From assembly GCF_029946515.1 (NCBI RefSeq), contig NZ_JARZHH010000005.1:1-64000 (forward strand): a stretch of 64,000 bases of DNA, given 5' to 3'. The notes under the pieces were generated by a model. The model was given only the letters and a program-made list of their open reading frames with translations. It was not told the origin of the DNA and did no database searches. Positions 7,490 through 16,600 of this stretch are shown here, one piece after another (the stretch's first letter is position 1; every line of letters starts with the position of its first letter). The translations under genes were made by a program, and so were the position numbers. The DNA comes from Polyangium sp. 6x1 (GTDB taxonomy: Bacteria; Myxococcota_A; Polyangia; Polyangiales; Polyangiaceae).

Positions 7490-9195
7490 CTGCTTCTGTA
7501 CAGGGCCCCCGCAGGCTCCCCGTCGTCTCGGCCGCCGACGCCGTCGAGACGGCCTTCGCCGACTTCCAGAACGAAGCCTTGCTCGGCGACGCGGAGGGCT
7601 CCGGCAAGACGCTCGCGCACGAGGCGGCCGCGCACGAAAAACGCAACTGGGTGCGCCTCTCCTACGATTGCAACAACCACTGCACGTTCTGCCTCGATTC
7701 GAATGCGCACGACGGCACGATGCGGGCGACGCAGGACATCAAGGTGCAGATCGTCGAGGGCCGGCGGCGCGGCGCCGATCGTCTGATCCTCTCGGGCGGC
7801 GAGCCGACGATGCACCCGAACTTCCTCGACTTCGTCAAGCTCGGGCGCCTCGCCGGCTACCGGAAGATCCAGACCGTGACGAACGGCCGCATGTTCCGCT
7901 ACCCGGAGTTCCTCGACAAAGCCGCGGACAACGGCCTGCACGAGATCACCTTCTCGCTGCACGGCCACACGGCGAAGCTACACGACGCGCTCGTCGGCAC
8001 GCCCGGCGCGTTCGTCGAGGAGGTCGCAGGGCTCAAGGCCGCGCTCGCATCGGGCCGGTTCATCGTCAACGTCGACATCGTCATCAACAAGCAAAACGTC
8101 CGGCACCTGCCGGAGATGCTGGAGACGTTCATCGGCTGGGGCGTGAAGGAGTTCGACCTCCTGCACGTGATCCCCTTCGGCAACGCATGGAGCGACGCGC
8201 GGCACCACCTCTTCTACGATCTCGACGGCAACCTCGAATACCTCCAGCAAACCTTCGCCTACGCGCGGAGGCCCGACATCCACATCTGGCTGAACCGCTT
8301 CCCGCCGCCGTACGCCGAAGGCTTCGAGGACCTGATCCAGGATCCGTACAAGCTGAACGACGAGGTTCGCGGGCGGCGCGAGGAGTTCGATCGGTACCTC
8401 TCCCTCGGCAAGAAGCTCATGTGCCGCGAGCCCGAGAGGTGCAAATACTGCTACCTGCAGAGCCTCTGCGACACCCTCGACGAGGTGATCGACGTGCGCA
8501 AGGCCGACGAGGTCGACGTGCTGCGCTACGCCAGCGACCCGCCGCGCGCAGGCAAGCTGCCAGAAGCACGCGCGGCGCGGATCGTCGCGGCAAACCTGGA
8601 AGAAGCCTCAGCACTCGCGGCGAAGGCAGCCCCAGGCGCGATCGAGCTGGAGCTCGCATCGTACGAGGGTCTGTCCAGCGCGCTCTCACCCGAAGGCCTG
8701 CTCTTTGGCAAGAAGCTCGCGGCGTGTTACACGGCCGATCCCGCCGCGATCGACCCGCTCCTCGAACTCCCCCGATCCTTCGAGGTCCGCATCTTCCTGA
8801 CGAAGGAGACGGAGCCCGCGATCCGCAAGCTCGATCCCCCGCCGGAAAACCTCGTGCTCGTCCAGAAAAACTACGACCTCGTCTCGGACGCCCACACAAA
8901 CGACGTCGACACGAAAACGTTTTTCAAGACGTACCCCCACGCCGTCCCCGTGGAGAACGTGCCCCCCTGCGTGGCAGGCCGCCCCGTGCGAAAGCCCGCG
9001 CGGACACTCGATCTCGCGATGCTCGGCGCCGACGCGCGCATCGACATGACAGCCTTCACGAAGCGATACGTGGCCGACGCGTTCTACACGAAGGCCCTCC
9101 GCTGCAAAGACTGCCGCGAGAACGCCTCCTGCCAAGGCGTGCACGTAAACTGGGTCCGCGCCCACGGCTTCGGCGCGCTCGCGCCGATCGGGTAG
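7486..9195 (+). CDS. Second radical SAM protein with SPASM-like cysteine clusters
   Basis: 569 residues from the GTG at 7486, chosen because it overlaps the preceding stop as GTGA and has GGGAG upstream; an in-frame GTG at 7447 is less likely. The radical SAM motif is CNNHCTFC (Cys62, Cys66, Cys69) with SGGEPTMHP. Two auxiliary cysteine clusters follow: CREPERCKYCYLQSLC near 313-328 and CKDCRENASCQG near the C-terminus, the latter resembling the ends of SPASM/twitch radical SAM maturases. An N-terminal extension of about 55 residues precedes the core. Together with the previous gene it forms a tandem pair. No peptide-like precursor gene lies next to it; the 3' side is the dispersed repeat copy 2. 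Confidence 0.85.
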   Translation: MTASVQGPRRLPVVSAADAVETAFADFQNEALLGDAEGSGKTLAHEAAAHEKRNWVRLSYDCNNHCTFCLDSNAHDGTMRATQDIKVQIVEGRRRGADRLILSGGEPTMHPNFLDFVKLGRLAGYRKIQTVTNGRMFRYPEFLDKAADNGLHEITFSLHGHTAKLHDALVGTPGAFVEEVAGLKAALASGRFIVNVDIVINKQNVRHLPEMLETFIGWGVKEFDLLHVIPFGNAWSDARHHLFYDLDGNLEYLQQTFAYARRPDIHIWLNRFPPPYAEGFEDLIQDPYKLNDEVRGRREEFDRYLSLGKKLMCREPERCKYCYLQSLCDTLDEVIDVRKADEVDVLRYASDPPRAGKLPEARAARIVAANLEEASALAAKAAPGAIELELASYEGLSSALSPEGLLFGKKLAACYTADPAAIDPLLELPRSFEVRIFLTKETEPAIRKLDPPPENLVLVQKNYDLVSDAHTNDVDTKTFFKTYPHAVPVENVPPCVAGRPVRKPARTLDLAMLGADARIDMTAFTKRYVADAFYTKALRCKDCRENASCQGVHVNWVRAHGFGALAPIG

Positions 9196-9219
9196 CCGTT
9201 TCGCTGGGGAGCCGTTGCG

Positions 9220-9701
9220 CTGGGGCTTTGCCCCAGGCCCCACCGGGGCTGTCCGCCCCTGGACCCGGACCAGCGCAAGCGCTGGACTCGGGGTCGATGA
9301 ACTGCGCGATGCGCAGTTCATCGAACAGGCCAGGGTCAAGACCGCAACCGACCCTGCCAACCAAAACAGCCGCGCTGACGGTTCAACGGGCGACGTGGTA
9401 CCAGCGACGGCTTGTGGGAAGAACTGCGCGGAGCGCAGTTCTTCCCCCTGAGGTCCAGGGCTTGGGGTGCCAAGAGGGGGCGAACAGCTTGAAAGACTTT
9501 GCCCGCATCGACTGCGCGAAGCGCAGTCGATGCCCAGAGGTCCAGGGCTGGCCCTGCAAACAGGGGGCGAACAGCTTGAAAAACTTTCCCCACATCGACT
9601 GCGCTTCGCGCAGTCGATGCCCAGAGGTCCAGGGCTGGCCCTGGTTCGGGTCGAGGGGCGAACAGCCCCCGCGGGGCCCGGGGCAGAGCCCCGGCGCGGC
9701 G
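9220..9701 (+). repeat. Dispersed hairpin-mosaic repeat, copy 2 (longest copy)
   Basis: Fills most of the 523-bp gap between convergent stop codons at 9195 and 9719. It opens with CTGGGGC/GCCCCAG (9220-9236) and closes with CCGGGGC/GCCCCGG (9678-9694). The inner GAACTGCGC-type and CGACTGCGC-type hairpins carry loops GAT, GGA, GAA and TTC. The inner unit of copy 1 is here duplicated in tandem as two units of exactly 87 bp (9451-9537 and 9538-9624). A short duplication of AGCCGTT-CGCTGGGG lies at its left edge (9194-9225). Just right of it is a 5-bp tandem CTCAG tract (9703-9721). Confidence 0.9.
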
Positions 9702-9718
9702 CCTCAGCTCAGCTCAGC

Positions 9719-10429
9719 TCAGGGAACGAGCACGCAGCCGGTGAGGACACCTGCGAGCATCTCGCCGCGGGGCTGGCCTTCCCAGCCGCTTTCCCAGTGG
9801 AACGTCGGGGCCTTGAGCTTGCCTTCGACCGTGTACTTGCACTTCACGCTGAAGCGCGTGGTTGGCAGGGTGTTCGCGAGGGCGGGCTCGCTCCAGAGGC
9901 CGGCTGCGACGAACTGCACGTTGTCCGTCGAGGTGTAGGGGCGCAGCGTCTTCTTGTCGTCGCCTGCATCGCCCTTGCCCCAGGTCTTCGTGGGGGACTC
10001 GAAGCTGCAGTGCCGGCCGGCGACCTCGTCTGTCGCTGCGCAGTTGAGCTCGCGTTTGTCGCTTGCTACCAGCGTGATCTCGACGTCGACGGTTTGGCCG
10101 GTTTTCCATGCGGGCCCGCGTGGGCCGCCGCCGCCGCGTTCTTGACCGAGCAGGGCGAAGCCTGCGGCTAGCGTGCCCACGACGACCACGAAGAGCACCA
10201 TGCTCTTGCCGAGCGACGCCGAGCTTGGCGGCGGTGCGCGCCTTGGCGCGGCCTTGCCGGCTTTCGGCTGCTTCTTCGCGGGCGCCTTCGTGGGGGCGGC
10301 TTTTGCCGCGGCGGGGGCCTTTGCTTCGGCTTTCGGGGCCTCTGCTTTGGCTTCGGCTTCGGGCTCGTTTTCGCCCTCGTCCTCGCCTTCGACCTCGTCC
10401 TTGTCCTCGTCCGGTTCTTTCTCGGCCAT
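9719..10429 (-). CDS. Membrane-anchored protein with acidic and Lys/Ala-rich N-terminus, unknown function
   Basis: 236 residues. The first ~75 residues are low complexity: an acidic Glu/Asp run, then Ala/Lys/Pro-rich repeats. One membrane segment follows (about 76-95, MVLFVVVVGTLAAGFALLG) and an extracytoplasmic domain of ~140 residues with four cysteines. The topology suggests a short cytoplasmic tail, one anchor and a periplasmic domain. It is divergent from the FabH-like gene over 60 bp and convergent with the radical SAM operon across repeat copy 2. I do not recognise the C-terminal domain. Confidence 0.75.
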   Translation of the reverse strand: MAEKEPDEDKDEVEGEDEGENEPEAEAKAEAPKAEAKAPAAAKAAPTKAPAKKQPKAGKAAPRRAPPPSSASLGKSMVLFVVVVGTLAAGFALLGQERGGGGPRGPAWKTGQTVDVEITLVASDKRELNCAATDEVAGRHCSFESPTKTWGKGDAGDDKKTLRPYTSTDNVQFVAAGLWSEPALANTLPTTRFSVKCKYTVEGKLKAPTFHWESGWEGQPRGEMLAGVLTGCVLVP

Positions 10430-10489
10430 GGCGCGCGGACTCTACCTTCCTCTGCCCCGCTTCTCAAACCTTCTGTTACCCTCCGCGCC

Positions 10490-11485
10490 ATGAGAGCGAG
10501 CCCCCCGCGCGCCCGGATTCTCGGCACTGGCCGCTACCTTCCTGCACGCGTCGTCACGAACGACGAGATCGCGGCGCATGCAAAGACCTCGGATGCGTGG
10601 CTCAAGGAGCATGTTGGCGTCGAGCGTCGCCATGTCGCTGCCGAGGGCGAGACGACGAGTGACATGGCCACGGCGGCGGCGCGCGCTGCGCTTGATGCGG
10701 CGGGGCTCTCGCCTGCGGATCTCGACCTCATCATCGTGGCGACGGGGACTGGCGACAGCCCCATGCCGGCCACGGCGGCCACGGTCCAGCAGAAGCTTGG
10801 CACCGAGCTTGTCCCTTCCTTCGACCTCGGGGCCTCGCATGCGGGCTTCCTCTATGCGCTTGCCGTCGCGGAGCAGTCGATCTCCGCGGGCGCGGCGAGC
10901 ACGGCGCTCGTGGTTGGCGCGGATGTCCTCTCGCGCCGCGTGGATCCTGAGGATCGGACGACGGCGGCGCTCTTCGGCGATGGCGCGGGCGCGGTGATCC
11001 TCGGCGCGGCGGGGGAGGATGGCCGTGGGATCCTCTCGATGCGCCTTGGCGCGGATGGTGGGATGGCTTCGCTGCTCTCGATTCCGGGTGGGGGCACGGG
11101 CGAGCCGATGACGCTGGAGGGGCTCGCGGCGAAGCGGAACAAGATGCACATGGAGGGGCACGATCTCTTCCAGATCAGCGTGAAGAAGCTCCAGGTCGCG
11201 AGCATGGAGGCGCTCAAGGCGGCGGGCCTGCTCTCGGACAAACTCGACTGGGTCATCCCGCAGCAGGCGAACCGCAGGATCGTGGATCGCATCGCCGAGC
11301 GGCTCGGGTATTCGCGCAGCAAGTTCATCGAGAACCTCGCCGACGTGGGCAACACGGGGGCGGCTTCGATCCCGATCGCGCTCGACGAGGCTGTGCGGGA
11401 TGGTCGCGTGAAACCCGGGCACAACGTGCTCCTTTGCGCGCTCGGGGCCGGCATCACGTGGGCGGCGTCGATGGTTCGGATGTGA
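10490..11485 (+). CDS. FabH-like (KAS III) protein with altered catalytic triad
   Basis: 331 residues, full KAS III length, with a clear thiolase fold: start ILGTGRYLPARVVTN, DRTTAALFGDGAGA, and the C-terminal ENLADVGNTGAASIP. Active FabH uses Cys-His-Asn to condense acyl-CoA with malonyl-ACP. Here the Cys position in FDLGASHAGF is His117, the His position in WVIPQQANRR is Gln258, and only Asn288 remains. Both changes are unambiguous in the DNA (CAT and CAG codons) and the frame is intact, so this is a conserved-fold protein and not a pseudogene. It may be a non-catalytic partner, as PqsB is for PqsC, or may use other chemistry. It overlaps the downstream amidohydrolase gene by GTGA, heading a four-gene operon. 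Confidence 0.88.
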   Translation: MRASPPRARILGTGRYLPARVVTNDEIAAHAKTSDAWLKEHVGVERRHVAAEGETTSDMATAAARAALDAAGLSPADLDLIIVATGTGDSPMPATAATVQQKLGTELVPSFDLGASHAGFLYALAVAEQSISAGAASTALVVGADVLSRRVDPEDRTTAALFGDGAGAVILGAAGEDGRGILSMRLGADGGMASLLSIPGGGTGEPMTLEGLAAKRNKMHMEGHDLFQISVKKLQVASMEALKAAGLLSDKLDWVIPQQANRRIVDRIAERLGYSRSKFIENLADVGNTGAASIPIALDEAVRDGRVKPGHNVLLCALGAGITWAASMVRM

Positions 11486-12546
11486 AGCGTCGGTTCGGAC
11501 GAACGACGCCGCTCGCGCTCGCGTCGGCCTTCGCGCTTGGCGCGCTCGTCTCGCTCGACGTCGGCTGCGGTGCGCCGCCGCGTGGCGTCGACTGGAATGG
11601 AAAGCGCCTCGCCGTCGTCGACATGCACTTGCACCCGGGCGACTGGGATCACGTCCCCGAGGACACGCGGAAATTTTTGGCCTCGCGCTTCCCGTTTCCG
11701 ATCGGGCTCGATGCTGAGGCGGCGGCGAAGGGCTCGCTCTTGCCGGAGAGCATCCTCGGCGAGATCGACGACGCGGGTATCTGGGGCGCGGGCCTGTTTG
11801 CGATCTATGCCCCGCGCACCGTGGGGATCGCGTCGAACGAGCTCGTCGCCGAGGATCTCACGTTTGCCCCGGATCGCTTCTTCGGGCTTGCCTCCTTGCG
11901 TGTCGACCGGTGGACGACGGATCGGGACGCGGAGCTCGATCGATTGAAGAGCACGCTCTCGCGGCCTGGGTTCGTCGGGATCAAGGTGGCCCACGCGCAT
12001 CAGCATTTTCGCATGGATGATCCCGCGTTTTTTCCGATCTACGAGATCTCGGCCTCCCTGGGCAAACCGCTCTATTTGCACACCGGGACGAGCCCGTTTC
12101 CGGGGACGTCGCAGGAGCCGGCCTATACGGATCCGGCGTACCTCGAGACGGCCATTCAGCAATTTTCCGGCGCGAAATTCATCCTCGGGCACCTCGGCTA
12201 TGATTTCGAGGAGAAGCGCCACGCGGGCCTCGATACGTGCATCCGGCTCGCGAAGACGTATTCCAATGTGTTTCTCGAACCGTCGGCGCTCGGCTCCGCG
12301 TCGTCGGATCCGACGGGCGCGAATCTGAAGGAAGCCATGCGCCGCATGCGGGAGGCCGGGATCACGGACCGGATCCTGTATGGCAGCGACGGGCCGCAGA
12401 GCCCGGGGTTCGTCAAGGGATACCTCGAACGAACCGTCACCGCGATGAAGGAAACCGGATACACGGAGCAAGAAGCCGCCGACGTCCTCGCGAGGAACTT
12501 TGCGCGCGTGTTTGGCGTGACGATCCCCGCGGAGGCGGCGGAATGA
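11482..12546 (+). CDS. Exported amidohydrolase-family lipoprotein
   Basis: 354 residues from the GTG at 11482, which overlaps the previous stop by 4 nt; this start gives a proper lipoprotein signal ending in LDVGC (Cys29). The mature part is a TIM-barrel amidohydrolase (amidohydrolase-2 type): metal motif DMHLH (His49, His51), GIKVAHAHQHF, PLYLHTG, FILGHLGY and the terminal-strand YGSDGP with the metal Asp. All metal ligands expected for the superfamily seem present, so it is probably an active hydrolase or decarboxylase in the periplasm or on the outer membrane. It is coupled by ATGA to the next gene. The substrate cannot be told from sequence. Confidence 0.82.
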   Translation: MKRRFGRTTPLALASAFALGALVSLDVGCGAPPRGVDWNGKRLAVVDMHLHPGDWDHVPEDTRKFLASRFPFPIGLDAEAAAKGSLLPESILGEIDDAGIWGAGLFAIYAPRTVGIASNELVAEDLTFAPDRFFGLASLRVDRWTTDRDAELDRLKSTLSRPGFVGIKVAHAHQHFRMDDPAFFPIYEISASLGKPLYLHTGTSPFPGTSQEPAYTDPAYLETAIQQFSGAKFILGHLGYDFEEKRHAGLDTCIRLAKTYSNVFLEPSALGSASSDPTGANLKEAMRRMREAGITDRILYGSDGPQSPGFVKGYLERTVTAMKETGYTEQEAADVLARNFARVFGVTIPAEAAE

Positions 12547-13211
12547 GCATGCAGAGGGCCGTCATGCTCGGCGCCGTTTCGGCCACGATCTTCGGCGTTT
12601 CCGAGGTCGCCGCCGCGGAGCCACGCGCGCCGTTTCCCGAGCATGCGACGCTAGACGCCGTGGGCGGCAGCCCGGCGAAAGGGGCCTATGTCCTGTCGGC
12701 GCAAGGCGGCTGGCCGTTTTCGTTCCTGCGCGCGCAGGTGGGTTTGTCGGACCGGATCACCCTGCAAAGCGAGCTCGAATCGGCCGTCGGGCGCCGGTAT
12801 CGCCCGATGCTGGGGATCGGCGTGCGGCTCGCGGACGCGGAACATGTGCGGCTGACGGGCGAATTCCTGGCCGGATGGCTTTTTCAGCGCAGCGAGGAGG
12901 TCCGGCGCGGCCCGAACGGCGAGCTCCGGTTTCGCCTCGCCATTCCCGTGCGCCGGTTCGTCCCGTACCTCGTGATCGGCACGCGCCACGCGTTCCTGCC
13001 GGACCTTTTGACGATCGAGCGCGCCTCGGGCACGGAGACGAGCTGGTCGGTACGGCACGAGTGGACGCCGTGGGCGACGCTGGGGCTCGGGTTTGCGATT
13101 TCGCGTGGGATCGGGCTCGATCTGGGCATCAATTATGGCTGGGTGGGCGCGCCGGAGACGATCGCGCTGCCGGGCGTGCACCTCGGGTTGCATTTCGGAG
13201 GGGAGCGATGA
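12543..13211 (+). CDS. Secreted protein, probable small outer-membrane beta-barrel
   Basis: 222 residues. A Sec signal (first ~24 residues, ending VAAAEP) is followed by alternating hydrophobic strands rich in Arg, Tyr and Trp, such as ITLQSELESAVGRRYRPM, RFVPYLVIGTRHAF and GLGFAISRGIGLDLGINYG, ending in LHLGLHF-like strand residues. This pattern fits an 8-10 strand outer-membrane barrel. The ATG at 12543 overlaps the amidohydrolase stop as ATGA and the stop overlaps the next start as ATGA, so expression is tightly coupled to both. No family recognised. Confidence 0.7.
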   Translation: MSMQRAVMLGAVSATIFGVSEVAAAEPRAPFPEHATLDAVGGSPAKGAYVLSAQGGWPFSFLRAQVGLSDRITLQSELESAVGRRYRPMLGIGVRLADAEHVRLTGEFLAGWLFQRSEEVRRGPNGELRFRLAIPVRRFVPYLVIGTRHAFLPDLLTIERASGTETSWSVRHEWTPWATLGLGFAISRGIGLDLGINYGWVGAPETIALPGVHLGLHFGGER

Positions 13212-13657
13212 GCCGGGCCCGCCTCGTGTTCGCCGGAGCCCTCGTGTTCGCGCTCGCGGGGTGCATCAACGAGGAGACGCGCCTTTACGAGATCGAGCTC
13301 GACGGGCAGGTCGCCGTGCCGAGCGGCGCGCCGAGCGCGGGCGCCGTGCACCTCGAATTCCACGTGGCGAGGACGTTCGGCGAGGGCGAGCTCGCACATC
13401 CGCTCGGCGTCTTCGAGACGCGCACGGTGGCCAGTGTGGGGCCGGTGCGCGAGACCGTGCTTTATCCGCTCGACGAGGGGGACGGGCTCGTCGTGTATGG
13501 ATGGCTCGACCGCGACGGAGACGGCGTCCATTGCGCGCCCGGACAAACCGAGGAGCCTGCGGGGCTCGTGGAGGTCGCGTCCTTCCCGGCGCACGCGCTT
13601 TCGTTTTCGCTCACCTTGAGCGCGCCGTGTGTGGGGCCGGAATCGCTTTATCCCTGA
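13208..13657 (+). CDS. Small lipoprotein, unknown function
   Basis: 149 residues. Lipoprotein signal with lipobox FALAGC (Cys19). The mature domain is predicted all-beta, containing LDGQVAVPSGAPSAG and WLDRDGDGVHCAPG, the latter resembling an acidic Ca-binding loop. It is the last gene of the operon with the FabH-like, amidohydrolase and barrel proteins, joined by ATGA. It ends 1 nt from the convergent mfd stop, so no separate terminator fits between them. Together with the barrel protein it suggests an envelope-located function for this operon. Confidence 0.75.
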   Translation: MSRARLVFAGALVFALAGCINEETRLYEIELDGQVAVPSGAPSAGAVHLEFHVARTFGEGELAHPLGVFETRTVASVGPVRETVLYPLDEGDGLVVYGWLDRDGDGVHCAPGQTEEPAGLVEVASFPAHALSFSLTLSAPCVGPESLYP

Positions 13658-13658
13658 T

Positions 13659-16600
13659 TCAAGCGCCCGCCTTCATGCAAGACGCGAGCTCCGCGAGGAG
13701 TTTGTCCGTCGCTTCGAGCCCGCTCGCGAAGACCTCCGTGTCCCGCGTTCGCCGCGACAAACGCATGTCCGGCGACAGCTTGTACGGCGAGCCCTTCGGC
13801 TGCACGAGCTTCATTACCTTCGCCGGATCGAGCGGCGTGTCGTCGCGCAGGTGGAGCGTCACGCCCTTCGCCGTCGCCTCGCACGCGAGCGCGCGGAGCT
13901 TTCGGAGCTCGGTCTTGAGGCTCATCAGGTGCACGAGCCTTCGCGCCTCGATCGGCGGCGAGCCGAAGCGATCCTCCATCTCGTTCGCGAGATCCTGCAC
14001 CTCGTCCGGGCTCGATGCGCTCGCGAGCCGCTTGTAGAAGGACAGGCGCACGCCGACGTCGGACACGTAATCCTCGGGCAAGAGCGCGTCGGCGTCGAAG
14101 GCGAGCTCGGGATCGACCTCGTGGACCACGGGATCGCCGCGCAGCTCGTGGACGGCCTCGTCGAGCATCTGGCAGAACAGCTCGAAGCCGACCTGCGCCA
14201 CGCTGCCGCTCTGCTCGGCGCCGAGGATGTCGCCCGAGCCGCGCAGCTCCAGATCGAGCGACGCGATCTGGAAGCCCGAGCCGAGCTCGGTGTGGCGCTC
14301 GAGCGCCTCGATGCGCGAGCGTGACTCGTCCGTCATCGCGTTCGCGGGCGGGACGACGAGGTAGCAGTACGCGCGCTCCTTCGAGCGGCCCACCCGGCCG
14401 CGGAGCTGGTAGAGCTGCGAGAGGCCGAACATGTCGGCACGATCGACGATCATCGTGTTCGCGCGCGGGATGTCGAGGCCGCTCTCGATGATCGCCGTCG
14501 AGCAGAGGATGTCGTAGCGGCCCTCGACGAAGTCGAGCATCGCCTGCTCCAGCGCGGTCTCGCTCATCTGCCCGTGCGCGATCGTGATGCGCGCCGAGGG
14601 GACGAGCTCCTGGAGCCGCGCGGCCCGCTCGTAGAGGCCCTCGACGCGGTTGTACACGTAAAACACCTGCCCGCCGCGGCCGAGCTCGCGCTCGACGGCC
14701 TCGCGCAGGACGTTCTCGTCGTGCCGCGTGACGATCGTGCGGATCGCGCGGCGCTCCGCGGGCGGCGTGGTGATGATGGACATGTCGCGCAGGCCCGTGA
14801 CGGCCATCTGGAGCGTGCGCGGGATCGGCGTCGCCGTGAGCGTGAGGACGTCGACGTTCGTCTTCAGCGCCTTGATGCGCTCCTTGTGCGTCACACCGAA
14901 GCGCTGCTCCTCGTCCACCACGAGGAGGCCGAGCTTCTTGAAGTGGACATCCTTGGAGAGCAAACGATGTGTGCCGATGACGACGTCGACCTTGCCGTCA
15001 CGCAAGGCCCGCGCGGTCTCGTCTTGCTCCTTGTTCGACTGGAAGCGCGACATGGCCCGGACCTCGAGCGCGTACGGGCTCATGCGGGCCTTGAAGTTCA
15101 GGTAGTGCTGCTGCGCGAGCACGGTCGTCGGGCAGAGGACGGCGACCTGGCGGCCCGAGGCGGCCACGCGGAAGGCCGCGCGGATCGCGACCTCGGTCTT
15201 GCCGAAGCCGACGTCGCCGCAGACGAGCCGATCCATCGGGCGCGCCGCTTCGAGATCGGACGAGACCTCGCCGATCGCGCGGGCCTGATCGGGCGTCTCG
15301 TCGAAGGGGAACGTGGCCTCGAACGCGGCGTAGTCGTCATCCGGCTGCGGCGTGGGCTCGCCGATCGCGCTCCTGCGCTCGGCGTAGAGGCGCAGCAGCT
15401 CGTCCGCCATTTTTCGAAGGCTCTTCTCGACTCTTGCCTTCGTCTTCGCAAACGTCTGTCCGCCGAGCCGGTCGAGCTTGGGCGCGCCTTCGCCGCCCTG
15501 AAACTTCTGGATCTGGTTGAGGCGGTAGACGGGCAGGTAGAGTTTGTCGCCGCCCGCGTACTCGACCGTGATGAGGTCGACGACCATGCCGCCGACCTGC
15601 TTGTGCACGAGCCCGTGGTAGCGGCCGATGCCGTGATCGGCGTGCACGACGTAATCCCCGACGGAGAGGTTGCGCAGGTCCTCGAGGAAGGGTCGCGCCG
15701 AGGCTTTTGTGTCCTTGCCGCCTCGCGCGGCGCGGCGATGTGCGCGGGCGCCGAAGATCTCTTCCTCGGTGACGAGCGCAAGGAGCTCCGCGGGCGCGAC
15801 GACGCCACGCGCGAGCCCTCCGCGCACGACGAGGGCGGTGCGCGCCGCCTCGGGATCCTGCTCGTCGAGGATCGAGGGATCGAACGTGCCGAGGCGGGCG
15901 CGGACGCGGACGCCTTGATGACGGAGGAGCGTGACGAGGCGCTCGACCTGCGTCTCCGCGCGCGCCGCGACGACGATGCGCATGCCATGCTCCTGCCAGG
16001 CGAGCATGCGGCGCACGAGCGGATCGAGCGCACCGGTCTTGCCCCGGGAAGCACGCGCGGCCTTGATGGCGCGTTCGAGGTCGCCCTGATCGAAGGTGGC
16101 GAGCGAGGGCGCGTCCTCGGGCGCGACCTCGAAGCGCTCGAGGGAAGCAGGATCCGGCGCGTCCCCCGCGATGCCGGTCCGATGGAGCGCGACGTGCGTG
16201 CGGCCTTCGATCCACGAGGCGATGCCGCCCTCGGTCTCGTAGAACGCGTGGAGCGGGAAGTGCGCGTCGCGCGACTTGTGGGCGAGATCGGAGAGGGCGC
16301 GGCCGAGCTCGTCGCGCAAGGAGCGCGTGATCGCCGCGGGATCTTCGAGCACGACGATCGCGTCGTCGGGCAGGTACGAGGCGAGCGGCGCGAGGTCGAG
16401 GTACGCGGGGAGAAACCCTTCGGCCCCGAAGAACGTGCGACCGCTGGTGACGTCGTCGACGAGCGCGCGCGCCTTCACCGACGGGAGATCCACCGCGTCG
16501 CAAGCGGCCCGCGCGCGCTCGCGGGCGCGAGCCTCGTTTTCGGGCGTGAGCACGGCCTCGCGCGCCTGCGGGAGCCAGACCTCCTTGATGTCGGCGATCG

